Positions 9,075 to 17,721 of a stretch of 64,000 nucleotides of DNA are shown here, piece after piece. The DNA is from Falsochrobactrum shanghaiense (GTDB lineage Bacteria; Pseudomonadota; Alphaproteobacteria; Rhizobiales; Rhizobiaceae): the NCBI RefSeq assembly GCF_003149535.1, contig NZ_QGDB01000006.1, positions 122,481-186,480 of the forward strand, given 5' to 3'. Position numbers and translations under genes: made by a program. The notes below the pieces were generated by a model. The model was given only the letters and a program-made list of their open reading frames with translations. It searched no databases and had not been told where the DNA came from. The stretch's first letter is position 1. Each line of letters opens with the position of its first letter.

Positions 9075-9273
9075 AAGCTTGATCCGGGAATTAATGTAAA
9101 ACCGTTCACGGTCCGGTGCATCATGAGGGAAAGGCAATCTCCGCTTGCGCATGGCGATTGCGTTCACCTTAACTCGGACCATGATAATTGGGTTTCCAAG
9201 ACCACAAAACGGCCTTTTACGCAAGCCTATGCAGGCAATGAGTGCGTTCTATGGATAAAAAAACCATCCAAAT

Positions 9274-10305
9274 CTAGCGCATGCGCAGATTACTGGTGGT
9301 TTCAAGGGCCTGTTTGAGCTGCTCTTCGGCAAGCCCGTCCATCATGTCATCCAGATCGGGCGCGCGATAGCCAGCCCTTTGGGCAAGAATATACCATGCA
9401 GCAGCCTTGACCGTGTCGCCCTCGGTGCCGATACCGTCGCGATAGAGCCGGGCGAGCCATGCCTGGGCGATGACCGTGCCGCGCTGCGCTGCAAGGGTCA
9501 TCCAGCGAAAGCCCTGCTCATAATCGCGTTCACCGCCGCGACCCTCGACCAGCCAGCGCCCAAGATCGTACTGGGCCGTGTCAAAGCCCTTTTGCGCGGC
9601 TTCAATCAGATATTCGCGGGCTTTTTTGTCATCGCGCGGAATTTTAACGGAGCCATTGGCATAAAGCTGGCTCAGCGCGTATTCCGCATCTGGCAGCTTT
9701 GCTTCGGCGGCTTTCTCAAACCATGGGAATGCGGCATCGAGCCGTTCCTTTCCAGTGCTTTTCATCAGCAGAATCTGGCCGTAATTGAACTGCGCCATGG
9801 CATTGCCGCCTTCTGCGGCCTTCTTCATCAGCTCTTCGGCTTTGGCCGCATCTTTCCTGACATATCTGCCCTGAAGCAAAAGCGCTGCGTAGCGAAACTG
9901 CGCTTCGGTGACGCCCTGCTCTGCTGCTTTTGCATACCATTGCGCGGCTTTTTCCTGATCGGCGGGAACGCCGAGACCGCGCGCATATATTTCGGCAACC
10001 AGGGTCTGCGATGCCGGGTCGCCCTTTTCGGCCTGCGGCATGGCCAGATTGAAGGCCGTCAGATAAAGGCCGCGCTGATAGGCGCCGAAAGCCTCATCGG
10101 CAGGCTTGTCGCCAAAACGGCTGGGATCGATGGCTGGCATCGGGCCGGTCGTGGCGGGCTGGGGCAGCATGACGGGTTTTTCCGCCGGTTTGTCGCCCTT
10201 GCTATCCGCGTTTTCATGCGTTGCGGCCGCTTCACCAGCAGCCAGTGCGAGCGGAAGGGATGGCATGAAAATCAGGGCGGCGGTAAGAAGAAATCTGCTC
10301 TTCAT
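9274..10305 (-). CDS. Secreted or periplasmic Sel1-repeat (TPR-like) protein
   Basis: This 343-residue protein starts with a signal peptide (about residues 1-22, ending LALA). From about residue 85 it carries some six Sel1-like repeats of about 36 residues, with patterns such as AQWYAKAAEQGVTEAQF and KAREYLIEAAQKGFDTAQY. Such solenoids scaffold protein complexes and occur in envelope or cell-cycle signalling proteins of Rhizobiales. It lies 23 bases after the ThiE-like gene and is probably co-transcribed with it. Specific role unknown. Confidence 0.85.
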   Translation of the reverse strand: MKSRFLLTAALIFMPSLPLALAAGEAAATHENADSKGDKPAEKPVMLPQPATTGPMPAIDPSRFGDKPADEAFGAYQRGLYLTAFNLAMPQAEKGDPASQTLVAEIYARGLGVPADQEKAAQWYAKAAEQGVTEAQFRYAALLLQGRYVRKDAAKAEELMKKAAEGGNAMAQFNYGQILLMKSTGKERLDAAFPWFEKAAEAKLPDAEYALSQLYANGSVKIPRDDKKAREYLIEAAQKGFDTAQYDLGRWLVEGRGGERDYEQGFRWMTLAAQRGTVIAQAWLARLYRDGIGTEGDTVKAAAWYILAQRAGYRAPDLDDMMDGLAEEQLKQALETTSNLRMR

Positions 10306-10328
10306 GAGGGCAAGACGACCTTGTTTGT

Positions 10329-10994
10329 TCAGTTTTCAAAACGAGGCGCGTGTTCATCGAGCAGCCGGTTGGCTTCCGCGACCGCCTTGGCGGGATCGTC
10401 GGCTTCGAAGACGGCACGGCCAAGCGCCACGAAATCTGCGCCGGTAGCGGCTGCGACGATGACGCTTTGCAGCGAATTGCCCGCTTGTGCGATGCTGGGG
10501 ATTTCAATCATTTCCGACCACCATTGCGCCAGTGCGAGATTGCGCGGATGGGCGTCGGGTTTGGTGTCGGCACCGATCTTGCCGAAGAAAACATAATCGG
10601 GCTGGAGTTCACCGATTTCCAACGCGCCGTGACGATCACGCAGATTGCCGGTTCCGACGATCATTTTAGGCGTATGCTTTTCAATAATTTCCGCAAGCGT
10701 GGCGGCGTTGCCTTCGATGTGGACGCCATCCGCGCCGACACGTCCTGCAATGCGCGTATCGTTGAGAATGATGGCGGCGGCATCTGCTTTCTGAATGACG
10801 GGAACGGCCTTTTGCAGGGATGCCTGAAAGCTTGCCTCATCAAGATCGCCGGAATCGAGGATCACGCTTGTGACATCGCCCCCTGAAAGGGCCGCTGTCA
10901 GAAGGGCAGCCAGCGCGTCGGCATCGGCAAGCGGCGGGGCCACCAGCAGGATACGGCAACGGTCGATTTGATTTGTGGCGGAGGACGCGTTCAT
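10329..10994 (-). CDS. ThiE-like protein (divergent thiamine-phosphate synthase family)
   Basis: This 221-residue TIM-barrel protein is related to thiamine-phosphate synthase. It keeps the ND pair that holds Mg2+ (IILNDTRIAGRVGADGVHI). The usual HxGQ following that pair reads HIEGN, and the GPxFxTxTK pyrophosphate loop reads FGKIGADTKPDAHP. No other thiamine gene is adjacent. It could be a weak or altered synthase, or a protein with another phosphate ligand. The name should be used with caution. Confidence 0.7.
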   Translation of the reverse strand: MNASSATNQIDRCRILLVAPPLADADALAALLTAALSGGDVTSVILDSGDLDEASFQASLQKAVPVIQKADAAAIILNDTRIAGRVGADGVHIEGNAATLAEIIEKHTPKMIVGTGNLRDRHGALEIGELQPDYVFFGKIGADTKPDAHPRNLALAQWWSEMIEIPSIAQAGNSLQSVIVAAATGADFVALGRAVFEADDPAKAVAEANRLLDEHAPRFEN

Positions 10995-11226
10995 GGGGCT
11001 GACCTAGCGAAAGATATTGATGGAATTCGGGCATAAAGTAAGTGACCGGCATTTAACAGTCCTTTTGCACCCAGGGAGCGGAAGAGCGCCCGATACTGGC
11101 ATTATGTTTTAGCATGGAACGAAAGTTGATCGGAACCAACCGCGTTCAGCCTGATTTAACAGCTATACAGGCGACAATGAAGGCTGCCGTCAGGGCGGCG
11201 GATAAAACGAACAGCAGGCAGGCGAA

Positions 11227-12429
11227 ATGACGATTGAAATGGCAAGAATGGCACCGCAGGGGCGGGATACACGCATCGATGTTTTCCGTGCATTGGCCTT
11301 GCTGACCATTTTCATCAATCACGTTCCCGGAACGATTTACGAGCATTTCACGCATAAGAATCTGGGCTTTTCGGACTCGGCCGAGGCTTTCGTGCTGATT
11401 TCCGGCATGGCCGTGGCGCTGGCCTATGGCAGCAAATTCGCGCCGGGCAACCGTCTGCTGCTGACGTTGAAGATGTGGCGGCGCGCCGGTGTTCTCTACA
11501 CAGCCCATATCATGACGACGCTGGCCACGATCGGCATTTTTGCGGCTGCGGCCATTTTCCTCAAACATGGCGAGCTGCTTGCGCAGATCAATATCGGGCC
11601 GCTGGTCGAGCAGCCGGCGGAGGCCCTGCTGGGGCTGGTCACACTCGGCCATCAGCTTGGCTATAATAACATCCTGTCCATGTATGCGGTCGTGCTTGTG
11701 ATGACGCCGCTGATGCTTGTGCTGGCGCGTATCAACCTGTCCCTGATGCTGGCTGTATCGGGCGCGATCTGGCTGCTGTCGGGGCTTTATCGCTTTGCGC
11801 CGATCAACTATCCGACGCAGGGCGTATGGTTCCTCAATCCCTTCTCATGGCAGTTCCTGTTTGCCATCGGTATTGCCGGCACAATGCATGTGCGCCGTGG
11901 CGGCAAGCTGTTTTCGCATCCGGCACTGATTACGCTCGCGGTCGCCTATCTGGTGCTGTCGCTTGCCTGGGTGCGCATTCCGCTCTGGGGGATCGATGCG
12001 TCGATGGGCATGCCCGCCGTTCTTACCGGCTTCGACAAGACATTCCTGTCTGCGCCGCGCCTGCTGCATGTGCTGGCGATGGCCTATCTGATTGCTGTCG
12101 TGCCGACCCTCAACAGCATTGCGCGTACCTCGCCGCATAATCCGCTGGCCATTATGGGCAAGCATTCCCTGCCGGTCTTCATTGCCGGCACCTTGCTGGC
12201 CATGGTGGCGCAGGTGATGAAACTCATCAATCCCGGCGGTTTGCCTTACGATACGCTGCTTATGGCGACGGGTATCGTGATGCAGTTTGCCCTGGCCTAT
12301 TATCTTGAATGGCTGCCGAGCATCGGCTGGGGCAGGAAGCCTGCCGCAAAGCCTGCACCGGCGACGGTTGCCGCAACCGCCAAGCCTGCGGTCGCAAAGG
12401 TTTCCAATCAGGTGCTGCCGCAACTGTGA
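11227..12429 (+). CDS. opgC: OpgC-domain membrane acyltransferase
   Basis: This 400-residue protein has about ten membrane segments and the OpgC start DTRIDVFRALALLTIFINHVPG. OpgC proteins succinylate periplasmic glucans; in Brucella this would fit modification of cyclic beta-glucan. The last 45 residues are an Ala/Pro/Lys-rich tail. The gene stands alone, diverges from the ThiE-like gene and is followed by a probable small RNA gene. Confidence 0.87.
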   Translation: MTIEMARMAPQGRDTRIDVFRALALLTIFINHVPGTIYEHFTHKNLGFSDSAEAFVLISGMAVALAYGSKFAPGNRLLLTLKMWRRAGVLYTAHIMTTLATIGIFAAAAIFLKHGELLAQINIGPLVEQPAEALLGLVTLGHQLGYNNILSMYAVVLVMTPLMLVLARINLSLMLAVSGAIWLLSGLYRFAPINYPTQGVWFLNPFSWQFLFAIGIAGTMHVRRGGKLFSHPALITLAVAYLVLSLAWVRIPLWGIDASMGMPAVLTGFDKTFLSAPRLLHVLAMAYLIAVVPTLNSIARTSPHNPLAIMGKHSLPVFIAGTLLAMVAQVMKLINPGGLPYDTLLMATGIVMQFALAYYLEWLPSIGWGRKPAAKPAPATVAATAKPAVAKVSNQVLPQL

Positions 12430-12434
12430 GCGGA

Positions 12435-12449
12435 TTAACCCTTTATTAA
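12435..12449. promoter_or_regulatory. CtrA-type box upstream of candidate small RNA
   Basis: TTAA at 12435-12438, seven bases, TTAA at 12446-12449: the full CtrA consensus TTAA-N7-TTAA. It lies about 25 bases before the first hairpin of the small RNA candidate. Confidence 0.55.
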
Positions 12450-12469
12450 TCCTAATCGCTTTAAATGGT

Positions 12470-12570
12470 TTACATCCAGTTTGGCTGGATTCTTACCGAG
12501 TGGTTTAGCCACTCTGTTTGACGCCTCCCTGTTAAACTCCTGAGAGCCGCCCTTGCGGCTCTTTTTTTTG
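12470..12570 (+). ncRNA. Candidate small RNA with three hairpins and intrinsic terminator
   Basis: Hairpin 1: ATCCAG/CTGGAT at 12474-12490. Hairpin 2: GAGTGG/CCACTC at 12498-12514. An unpaired stretch at 12515-12542 contains GCCTCCCTGTTAAACTCC. It ends in a strong terminator, AGAGCCGC/GCGGCTCT followed by eight T residues (12543-12569). The exposed CCTCCC could pair with Shine-Dalgarno sequences. This layout resembles the Rhizobiales alpha-r8/suhB (MmgR) small RNA family, an identification made from memory. The 5' end is estimated. Confidence 0.65.
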
Positions 12571-12597
12571 CCTGAACGTCTAAACAGCCGTGAAATA

Positions 12598-12612
12598 TTA
12601 ACCGAACGTTAA
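12598..12612. promoter_or_regulatory. CtrA-type box upstream of rcdA
   Basis: TTAA at 12598-12601, seven bases, TTAA at 12609-12612. It is the second full CtrA-type site within 170 bases and lies upstream of a gene whose product helps degrade CtrA. Confidence 0.55.
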
Positions 12613-12773
12613 ACATAAACTTGCGCGACCGTGCATGAAGGTGCAGTTTGTGGTGGACTCATCTCGTGGGGCTATTTCGTCTCGCCGCTCTGCGTGGTCG
12701 AACAGAGGCTCGATGAATATTCCGGAACCGCATCGTGTGGATTCGGGCAGTGAATTGGCCGCGCGGAGCGGTC

Positions 12774-13319
12774 ATGCAAGGTGGCAGGGCAGTGATTAGC
12801 GAACAGGGACAAATGCCGGGCAATATGGTCAGGCTCGCCGAGCATATGGTGTTCTCGGACTCCTTCAAGCCGATTTACAGTGAAGGCATGGACATGGTCG
12901 AGGAGGCTGCAAGCTATCTCGACGGTGAGGGGCGCGACAATGCGCGCAATCTCCCACGGGTCGCCGCCACGCTCTATGCCGCCGAATCAATGCGCCTGAC
13001 CACACGTCTCATGCAGGTCGCCTCCTGGCTCCTGTTGCAGCGTGCAGCCCGTAATGGTGAAATGAGCCAGCAGCAGATCGCCGCTGAAAAGGCCAAGATC
13101 CGGCTCGATACGCCTTCCGCGGGCGTGGATGCAGCCGGATGGAACGAGCTGCCTTCCGGCTTTATCGAACTGATCGGGCGTTCGCTCAATTTGCAGGCGC
13201 GCGTGCGCCATATGGATCGCAGCGTCTATGGCGAAATCGTTTCGCTGCGTGATCAATCCGCCGGCAATCCTGTTTCCGAGCAGATCGTGTTGCTGCGCAC
13301 CGCCTTCGGAGCGTCATAG
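12774..13319 (+). CDS. rcdA: RcdA-like regulator of CtrA degradation (DUF1465)
   Basis: The ATG at 12774 gives 181 residues. The core pattern (YSEGMDMVEEAASYLDG and ESMRLTTRLMQVASWLLLQRA) is that of DUF1465/RcdA. In Caulobacter this is an adaptor that delivers the cell-cycle regulator CtrA and other cargo to ClpXP. The start has GGAGCGG about eight bases upstream; ATGs at 12735 and 12813 are alternatives. A full TTAA-N7-TTAA site lies upstream, which would make a feedback loop with CtrA. Confidence 0.85.
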   Translation: MQGGRAVISEQGQMPGNMVRLAEHMVFSDSFKPIYSEGMDMVEEAASYLDGEGRDNARNLPRVAATLYAAESMRLTTRLMQVASWLLLQRAARNGEMSQQQIAAEKAKIRLDTPSAGVDAAGWNELPSGFIELIGRSLNLQARVRHMDRSVYGEIVSLRDQSAGNPVSEQIVLLRTAFGAS

Positions 13320-13415
13320 GCATATCGTCCCCACGGTTGGGGATTGCGATGCTTATGTTTCTCTTTTGTTCACTTTTTTGGTGTCAAGTGAATCCGTCTG
13401 GGATAGGGTTCGCTC

Positions 13416-13937
13416 ATGAAAGAAACGATTCGCATCATTGGTATTGATCCGGGCCTGCGCCGCACCGGCTGGGGTATTGTCGAATCGCTGGGTAATTCGC
13501 TGCATTTCATCGCGTCGGGCACCGTCACCTCGAATGCCGGGATGGACCTCGCCTCGCGGCTCTGCCAGTTGCATGAGGGACTTGCGCAAGTGCTGCATGA
13601 TCACATGCCGCATGAGGCAGCCGTCGAACACACATTCGTCAATAAGGATGCGACTGCGACCTTGAAGCTGGGGCAGGCGCGCGGCATTGCGCTGCTGGCA
13701 CCGGCGCAGGCGGGGCTTGCGGTTGCCGAATATGCGCCCAATGCGGTCAAGAAAGCGGTGATCGGCGTTGGCCATGGCGAAAAGCAGCAGATTCATATGA
13801 TGGTGAAGGTATTGATGCCGCGTGCTACGTTCGACACAAGCGATGCCGCCGATGCGCTGGCCATCGCCATCTGCCATGCCCATCATCGGCAGAGCATTGT
13901 GAGCGCGCGGCGCATGCAGGCCTTGTTGGCGGGGTGA
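13416..13937 (+). CDS. ruvC: Holliday junction endonuclease RuvC
   Basis: This 173-residue protein has the RNase H-like catalytic acids: Asp11 in [15 protein letters not shown], Glu in AAVEHTFV and the C-terminal Asp pair in [16 protein letters not shown]. It cuts Holliday junctions after RuvAB branch migration. It is the first gene of ruvC-ruvA-ruvB, nine bases before ruvA. An imperfect repeat TTCACTT/AAGTGAA at 13369-13392 lies in the upstream region; no clear alphaproteobacterial LexA box (GTTC-N7-GTTC) was found. Confidence 0.96.
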   Translation: MKETIRIIGIDPGLRRTGWGIVESLGNSLHFIASGTVTSNAGMDLASRLCQLHEGLAQVLHDHMPHEAAVEHTFVNKDATATLKLGQARGIALLAPAQAGLAVAEYAPNAVKKAVIGVGHGEKQQIHMMVKVLMPRATFDTSDAADALAIAICHAHHRQSIVSARRMQALLAG

Positions 13938-13946
13938 GGGGGCGAA

Positions 13947-14564
13947 ATGATCGGTAAACTCAAGGGCGTGATCGACGAGATCGCAGAGGATCATGTCATT
14001 ATCGACATACATGGCGTCGGCTATGTCGCTTTTTGTTCGGCGCGCACGCTGGGCAATCTGGGCGGCGTGGGCGAGGCCGCGATCCTGTTCATCGAAACCT
14101 ATGTGCGTGAGGATGCGATCCGCCTTTACGGTTTTGCCTCCCAGCTTGAACGCGAATGGTTCCGCCTGCTGCAGAATGTGCAGGGGGTGGGAGCCAAGGT
14201 TGCGCTTGCCGTACTTGGAACCCTGTCTCCTTCCGAACTTGCCAATGCGATTGCATTGCGCGATATGGCCATGCTTTCGCGCGCTCCCGGCGTCGGCAAG
14301 CGGGTGGCGGAGCGTCTTGTCACCGAGTTGAAAAACAAGGCGCCAGCCTTTGCGGGCGAGGCCAGCGGCACGATCGGGCTTAAACAGGAGCTTGGCGCAG
14401 GTGCGGCCCCCGCGCCGGTGGCGGATGCAGTTTCGGCATTGGCCAATCTTGGCTATTCGCGCGACCAGGCCGCCAATGCAGTGGCAGCGGCCATGAGGGA
14501 TGCGGGTGAGGGGGCCGATTCGGCAAAGCTCATTCGGCTGGGATTGAAGGAATTGTCGCGGTGA
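13947..14564 (+). CDS. ruvA: Holliday junction DNA helicase subunit RuvA
   Basis: This 205-residue protein begins [20 protein letters not shown], the OB-fold domain. It contains helix-hairpin-helix motifs ([20 protein letters not shown] and [20 protein letters not shown]) and a C-terminal domain that contacts RuvB. It lies nine bases after ruvC and 40 before ruvB, as a three-gene unit for branch migration. Confidence 0.96.
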   Translation: MIGKLKGVIDEIAEDHVIIDIHGVGYVAFCSARTLGNLGGVGEAAILFIETYVREDAIRLYGFASQLEREWFRLLQNVQGVGAKVALAVLGTLSPSELANAIALRDMAMLSRAPGVGKRVAERLVTELKNKAPAFAGEASGTIGLKQELGAGAAPAPVADAVSALANLGYSRDQAANAVAAAMRDAGEGADSAKLIRLGLKELSR

Positions 14565-14604
14565 GACGCTTGCCTGAAAGCCAGCTCCATGCGAGGAAAA
14601 CGCC

Positions 14605-15648
14605 ATGAGCGACCGTAATCCTCTCATAGATGCCGACAAGCGTGGAGAAGACGCCGACACGACATTGCGTCCGCAAACGCTGGACGATTTTGTCGGGCAG
14701 GCGGCGGCGCGCGCCAATCTCAAGGTCTTCATCGAGGCGGCGAAGGTGCGTAGGGAAGCGCTTGATCATGTGCTGTTTGTCGGCCCGCCCGGCCTTGGCA
14801 AGACGACGCTGGCGCAGATCATGGCCAAGGAACTCGGCGTCAATTTCCGTTCCACCTCCGGCCCCGTCATCGCCAAGGCGGGGGATCTTGCGGCGCTGCT
14901 CACCAATCTCGAAGAGCGCGACGTGCTGTTCATCGACGAGATTCATCGGCTCAGCCCGGCGGTCGAGGAAATTCTCTATCCGGCGATGGAGGATTTTCAA
15001 CTCGATCTCATCATCGGCGAGGGACCGGCGGCGCGCTCGGTGAAGATCGATCTCGCCAAATTCACGCTGGTTGCCGCAACCACGCGGCTTGGCCTTCTGA
15101 CCACGCCCTTGCGCGACCGTTTCGGCATTCCGGTGCGGCTCAATTTCTATACGGTCGAAGAACTCGAATATATCGTGCGGCGCGGCGCGCGCATCATGCA
15201 GATGGGCATTTCGGAGGATGGTGCGCTGGAAGTCGCGCGCCGCTCACGCGGGACGCCGCGTATTGCAGGACGCCTGTTGCGCCGCGTGCGCGATTTTGCG
15301 CTGGTCGCGGGAGCCGATGTCATCGACCGCAAGATCGCCGATGAGGCTTTGTCGCGGCTGGAGGTCGATCATCGCGGATTTGATCAGCTCGACCGGCGCT
15401 ATCTCGATATGATCGCGCGCAATTTCGGCGGCGGGCCTGTCGGCATCGAAACGATTGCCGCAGGGCTGTCGGAACCGCGCGACGCGATTGAGGATATTAT
15501 TGAGCCTTATCTTATCCAGCAGGGCTTTTTGCAGCGCACGCCACGCGGGCGCGTGCTCACCACAATAGCATGGCAGCATATGGGGCTTGCAGCGCCTGCC
15601 GAAATCACCCGGCAGTCGCAGTTCGGCCTCTTCATGGAAGAAGAATGA
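14605..15648 (+). CDS. ruvB: Holliday junction DNA helicase ATPase RuvB
   Basis: This 347-residue AAA+ motor has Walker [11 protein letters not shown], Walker [11 protein letters not shown], sensor 1 AATTRLGLL and a C-terminal winged helix ([17 protein letters not shown]). Its stop overlaps the ybgC start (ATGA), so the ruv genes and ybgC are translationally coupled. Length is normal for the family. Confidence 0.97.
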   Translation: MSDRNPLIDADKRGEDADTTLRPQTLDDFVGQAAARANLKVFIEAAKVRREALDHVLFVGPPGLGKTTLAQIMAKELGVNFRSTSGPVIAKAGDLAALLTNLEERDVLFIDEIHRLSPAVEEILYPAMEDFQLDLIIGEGPAARSVKIDLAKFTLVAATTRLGLLTTPLRDRFGIPVRLNFYTVEELEYIVRRGARIMQMGISEDGALEVARRSRGTPRIAGRLLRRVRDFALVAGADVIDRKIADEALSRLEVDHRGFDQLDRRYLDMIARNFGGGPVGIETIAAGLSEPRDAIEDIIEPYLIQQGFLQRTPRGRVLTTIAWQHMGLAAPAEITRQSQFGLFMEEE

Positions 15649-16115
15649 CTGACAAGAAAGATCAGGCACTAAGCGAATCTGTTTCCGGCGAGTTGAAGGA
15701 CGGCGGCCACCGGCTGCTGGCGCGCATTTATTATGCCGATACGGATTTTTCGGGCTTTGTCTATCATGGCCGCTATCTTGAATTTTTCGAGCGCGGACGC
15801 ACGGATTTTCTGCGGCTTCAGGGCGTGCACCATATAGAACTTGCCGATGGCGTGCATGGCGAGGAAATGGTCTGGGTCGTGCGCCGCATGGAGATCGATT
15901 ACAGATCGCCAGCCAGAATGGATGACCTGATCCTGATTGAAACGCGGGTCGATGAAATTCGCGGCGCGCGGGTCATCATGGCGCAGAAGATCAGCTGTCA
16001 GGAGCGTTTGCTTTGTGAGGCGAAGGTTGAGGCGGTGATGATTACAAAGCAAGGCCATCCGCGCCGTATTCCCGATGAATGGCGCGCGGCCTTCATCCAA
16101 GGCCGCAGCGCCTGA
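15645..16115 (+). CDS. ybgC: Hotdog-fold acyl-CoA thioesterase YbgC
   Basis: This 156-residue protein has the 4HBT motif [20 protein letters not shown], with the catalytic Asp at about residue 34. YbgC proteins hydrolyse short acyl-CoA or acyl-ACP and are typically the first gene of the tol-pal cluster, as here. The ATG at 15645 overlaps the ruvB stop. A 393-base gap with a CtrA-type site follows before tolQ. Confidence 0.92.
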   Translation: MTDKKDQALSESVSGELKDGGHRLLARIYYADTDFSGFVYHGRYLEFFERGRTDFLRLQGVHHIELADGVHGEEMVWVVRRMEIDYRSPARMDDLILIETRVDEIRGARVIMAQKISCQERLLCEAKVEAVMITKQGHPRRIPDEWRAAFIQGRSA

Positions 16116-16178
16116 TCCTTCCAGATTTTTCGCGATCCGCAATGTTGCGGGGGCAATTTTGCTTTTCCTGAGCAAATG

Positions 16179-16197
16179 CTAACGCATCTTTAACCAT
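16179..16197. promoter_or_regulatory. CtrA-like box in the ybgC-tolQ gap
   Basis: CTAA-N7-TTAACCAT: one base off TTAA-N7-TTAA, with the common TTAACCAT form of the right half. It lies about 310 bases before tolQ in an otherwise gene-free stretch (16116-16508). Confidence 0.45.
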
Positions 16198-16420
16198 AAT
16201 ATTCCATGAATCATACTGACGGAATCGGTTGAGAGGCGGGCTAGAGGCGCAGCGCCTTCCTTTCACCAAAATTAACCGTAACAAGCCATGGGGATTTAAT
16301 CTGAAATCCGGCATTGGCGGTTACGGCACGGGATAGAGGCATATTCTGCGGATATGCAAATCCCTCAATTGAAGCTGCGCGGCGTTCGGTTTCGGGCGCT
16401 TTGTAAAAGATTTGCGAAGC

Positions 16421-16442
16421 CGCCCGGTCAAGAGGCCGGGCG
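16421..16442 (+). other. Hairpin in tolQ leader
   Basis: Seven-bp perfect stem CGCCCGG/CCGGGCG with an 8-nt loop, 67 bases before the tolQ start. There is no T run, so it is not an ordinary terminator. The rest of the 393-base gap holds the CtrA-like site and nothing else I recognise. Confidence 0.45.
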
Positions 16443-16508
16443 TTTGGATTCAAAATAGAAGGCAGGAGTTGCCCGGCGGTCCGGGAGAGGCTCCAGAACG
16501 GTGGATTG

Positions 16509-17219
16509 ATGGAAAATGTTGCCTTAGCGGCTCCCGCCGCCGATGTTACCCTCTGGGGCCTGTTCATGCAGGCGAACTGGGTGGTGAAGCTGGTCATGCT
16601 CGGCCTGCTCGTCGCTTCGGTGTGGACCTGGGCTATCATCGTGGACAAGACGATTGCCTATGGGCGTGCGAAGCGGGCGCTGGACCGCTTCGAGCAGATT
16701 TTCTGGTCGGGGCAATCGCTGGAAGAGCTTTACCGCAATCTGAATGAGCGGCGCACGACAGGCATGGCTTCGCTTTTCATGGCCGCGATGCGCGAATGGA
16801 AGAAATCTTTTGAAAAAGGCGCGCGTTCGCCGATTGCGCTGCAAATGCGCATCGACAAGGCCATGGATGTGGCGCTTGCGCGTGAAAGCGACAGGCTGGA
16901 ATCGCGCCTTGGCTTTCTGGCGACAATCGGCTCGGCTGCGCCCTTTATCGGCCTTTTTGGCACGGTCGTGGGCATCATGACCGCGTTTCAGGCGATTGCG
17001 GCTTCCAAGAACACCAATCTGGCCGTGGTGGCTCCGGGTATCGCGGAAGCTCTGCTTGCAACGGCGATCGGCCTTCTTGCCGCAATTCCGGCAGTTATCG
17101 CCTATAACAAGCTGTCAGGCGACGCGGGCAAGATCACGGGGCGGCTCGAAGGTTTTGCAGACGAGTTCTCTGCCATACTGTCGCGCCAAATTGATGAGAA
17201 GCTGACGCCGCGTAATTGA
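16509..17219 (+). CDS. tolQ: Tol-Pal system proton channel TolQ
   Basis: This 236-residue protein has three membrane segments and the TolQ/ExbB core (LGFLATIGSAAPFIGLFGTVVGIMTAF and VVAPGIAEALLATAIGLLAAIPAVIAYN). With TolR it forms the proton-driven motor that pulls the outer membrane inward during division through TolA and Pal. The ATG at 16509 follows an in-frame TTG at 16506; the ATG is preferred. It is the first gene of tolQRAB. Confidence 0.95.
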   Translation: MENVALAAPAADVTLWGLFMQANWVVKLVMLGLLVASVWTWAIIVDKTIAYGRAKRALDRFEQIFWSGQSLEELYRNLNERRTTGMASLFMAAMREWKKSFEKGARSPIALQMRIDKAMDVALARESDRLESRLGFLATIGSAAPFIGLFGTVVGIMTAFQAIAASKNTNLAVVAPGIAEALLATAIGLLAAIPAVIAYNKLSGDAGKITGRLEGFADEFSAILSRQIDEKLTPRN

Positions 17220-17264
17220 GCGGGCGCTTTTTAGCACGTAATTCAAGCCTTCAGGAATGTTGCA

Positions 17265-17714
17265 ATGGGCATGTCGGCAGGAAATCAGGGAATGTCAGGC
17301 GGACGTCGCAGACGCGGTCGCAGGAAGGCATTGATGAGTGAGATCAACGTTACGCCATTCGTGGACGTGATGCTGGTGCTGCTCATCATTTTCATGGTTT
17401 CCGCGCCGCTTCTGACGGTCGGCGTACCGATAGACCTGCCCGATACGCAAGCCCAGGCCATGAATGCCGATACGCAGCCGATCACGATTTCGGTCAATAA
17501 TGAAGGCAAGGTCTATCTTCAGGAAACGGAAGTTCCCGTCGATGAAGTGGTGCCGAAGCTTCAGGCCATCGCCAAGACCGGCTATGAAGAACGAATTTTC
17601 GTGCGCGGCGACAAGGCCGCCGATTATGGCACCGTCATGAAGGTCATGGCACGTATTTCCGCAGCCGGTTTCAAGAATATCGGCCTTGTGACCCTCCAGG
17701 AGCAGGATAGCTGA
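17265..17714 (+). CDS. tolR: Tol-Pal system protein TolR
   Basis: This 149-residue protein has a single membrane segment containing the proton-carrying Asp in EINVTPFVDVMLVLLIIFMV, preceded by an Arg/Gly-rich cytoplasmic start. A periplasmic domain follows. It partners TolQ, 45 bases upstream, and is followed closely by tolA. Confidence 0.95.
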   Translation: MGMSAGNQGMSGGRRRRGRRKALMSEINVTPFVDVMLVLLIIFMVSAPLLTVGVPIDLPDTQAQAMNADTQPITISVNNEGKVYLQETEVPVDEVVPKLQAIAKTGYEERIFVRGDKAADYGTVMKVMARISAAGFKNIGLVTLQEQDS

Positions 17715-17721
17715 CGCCATC

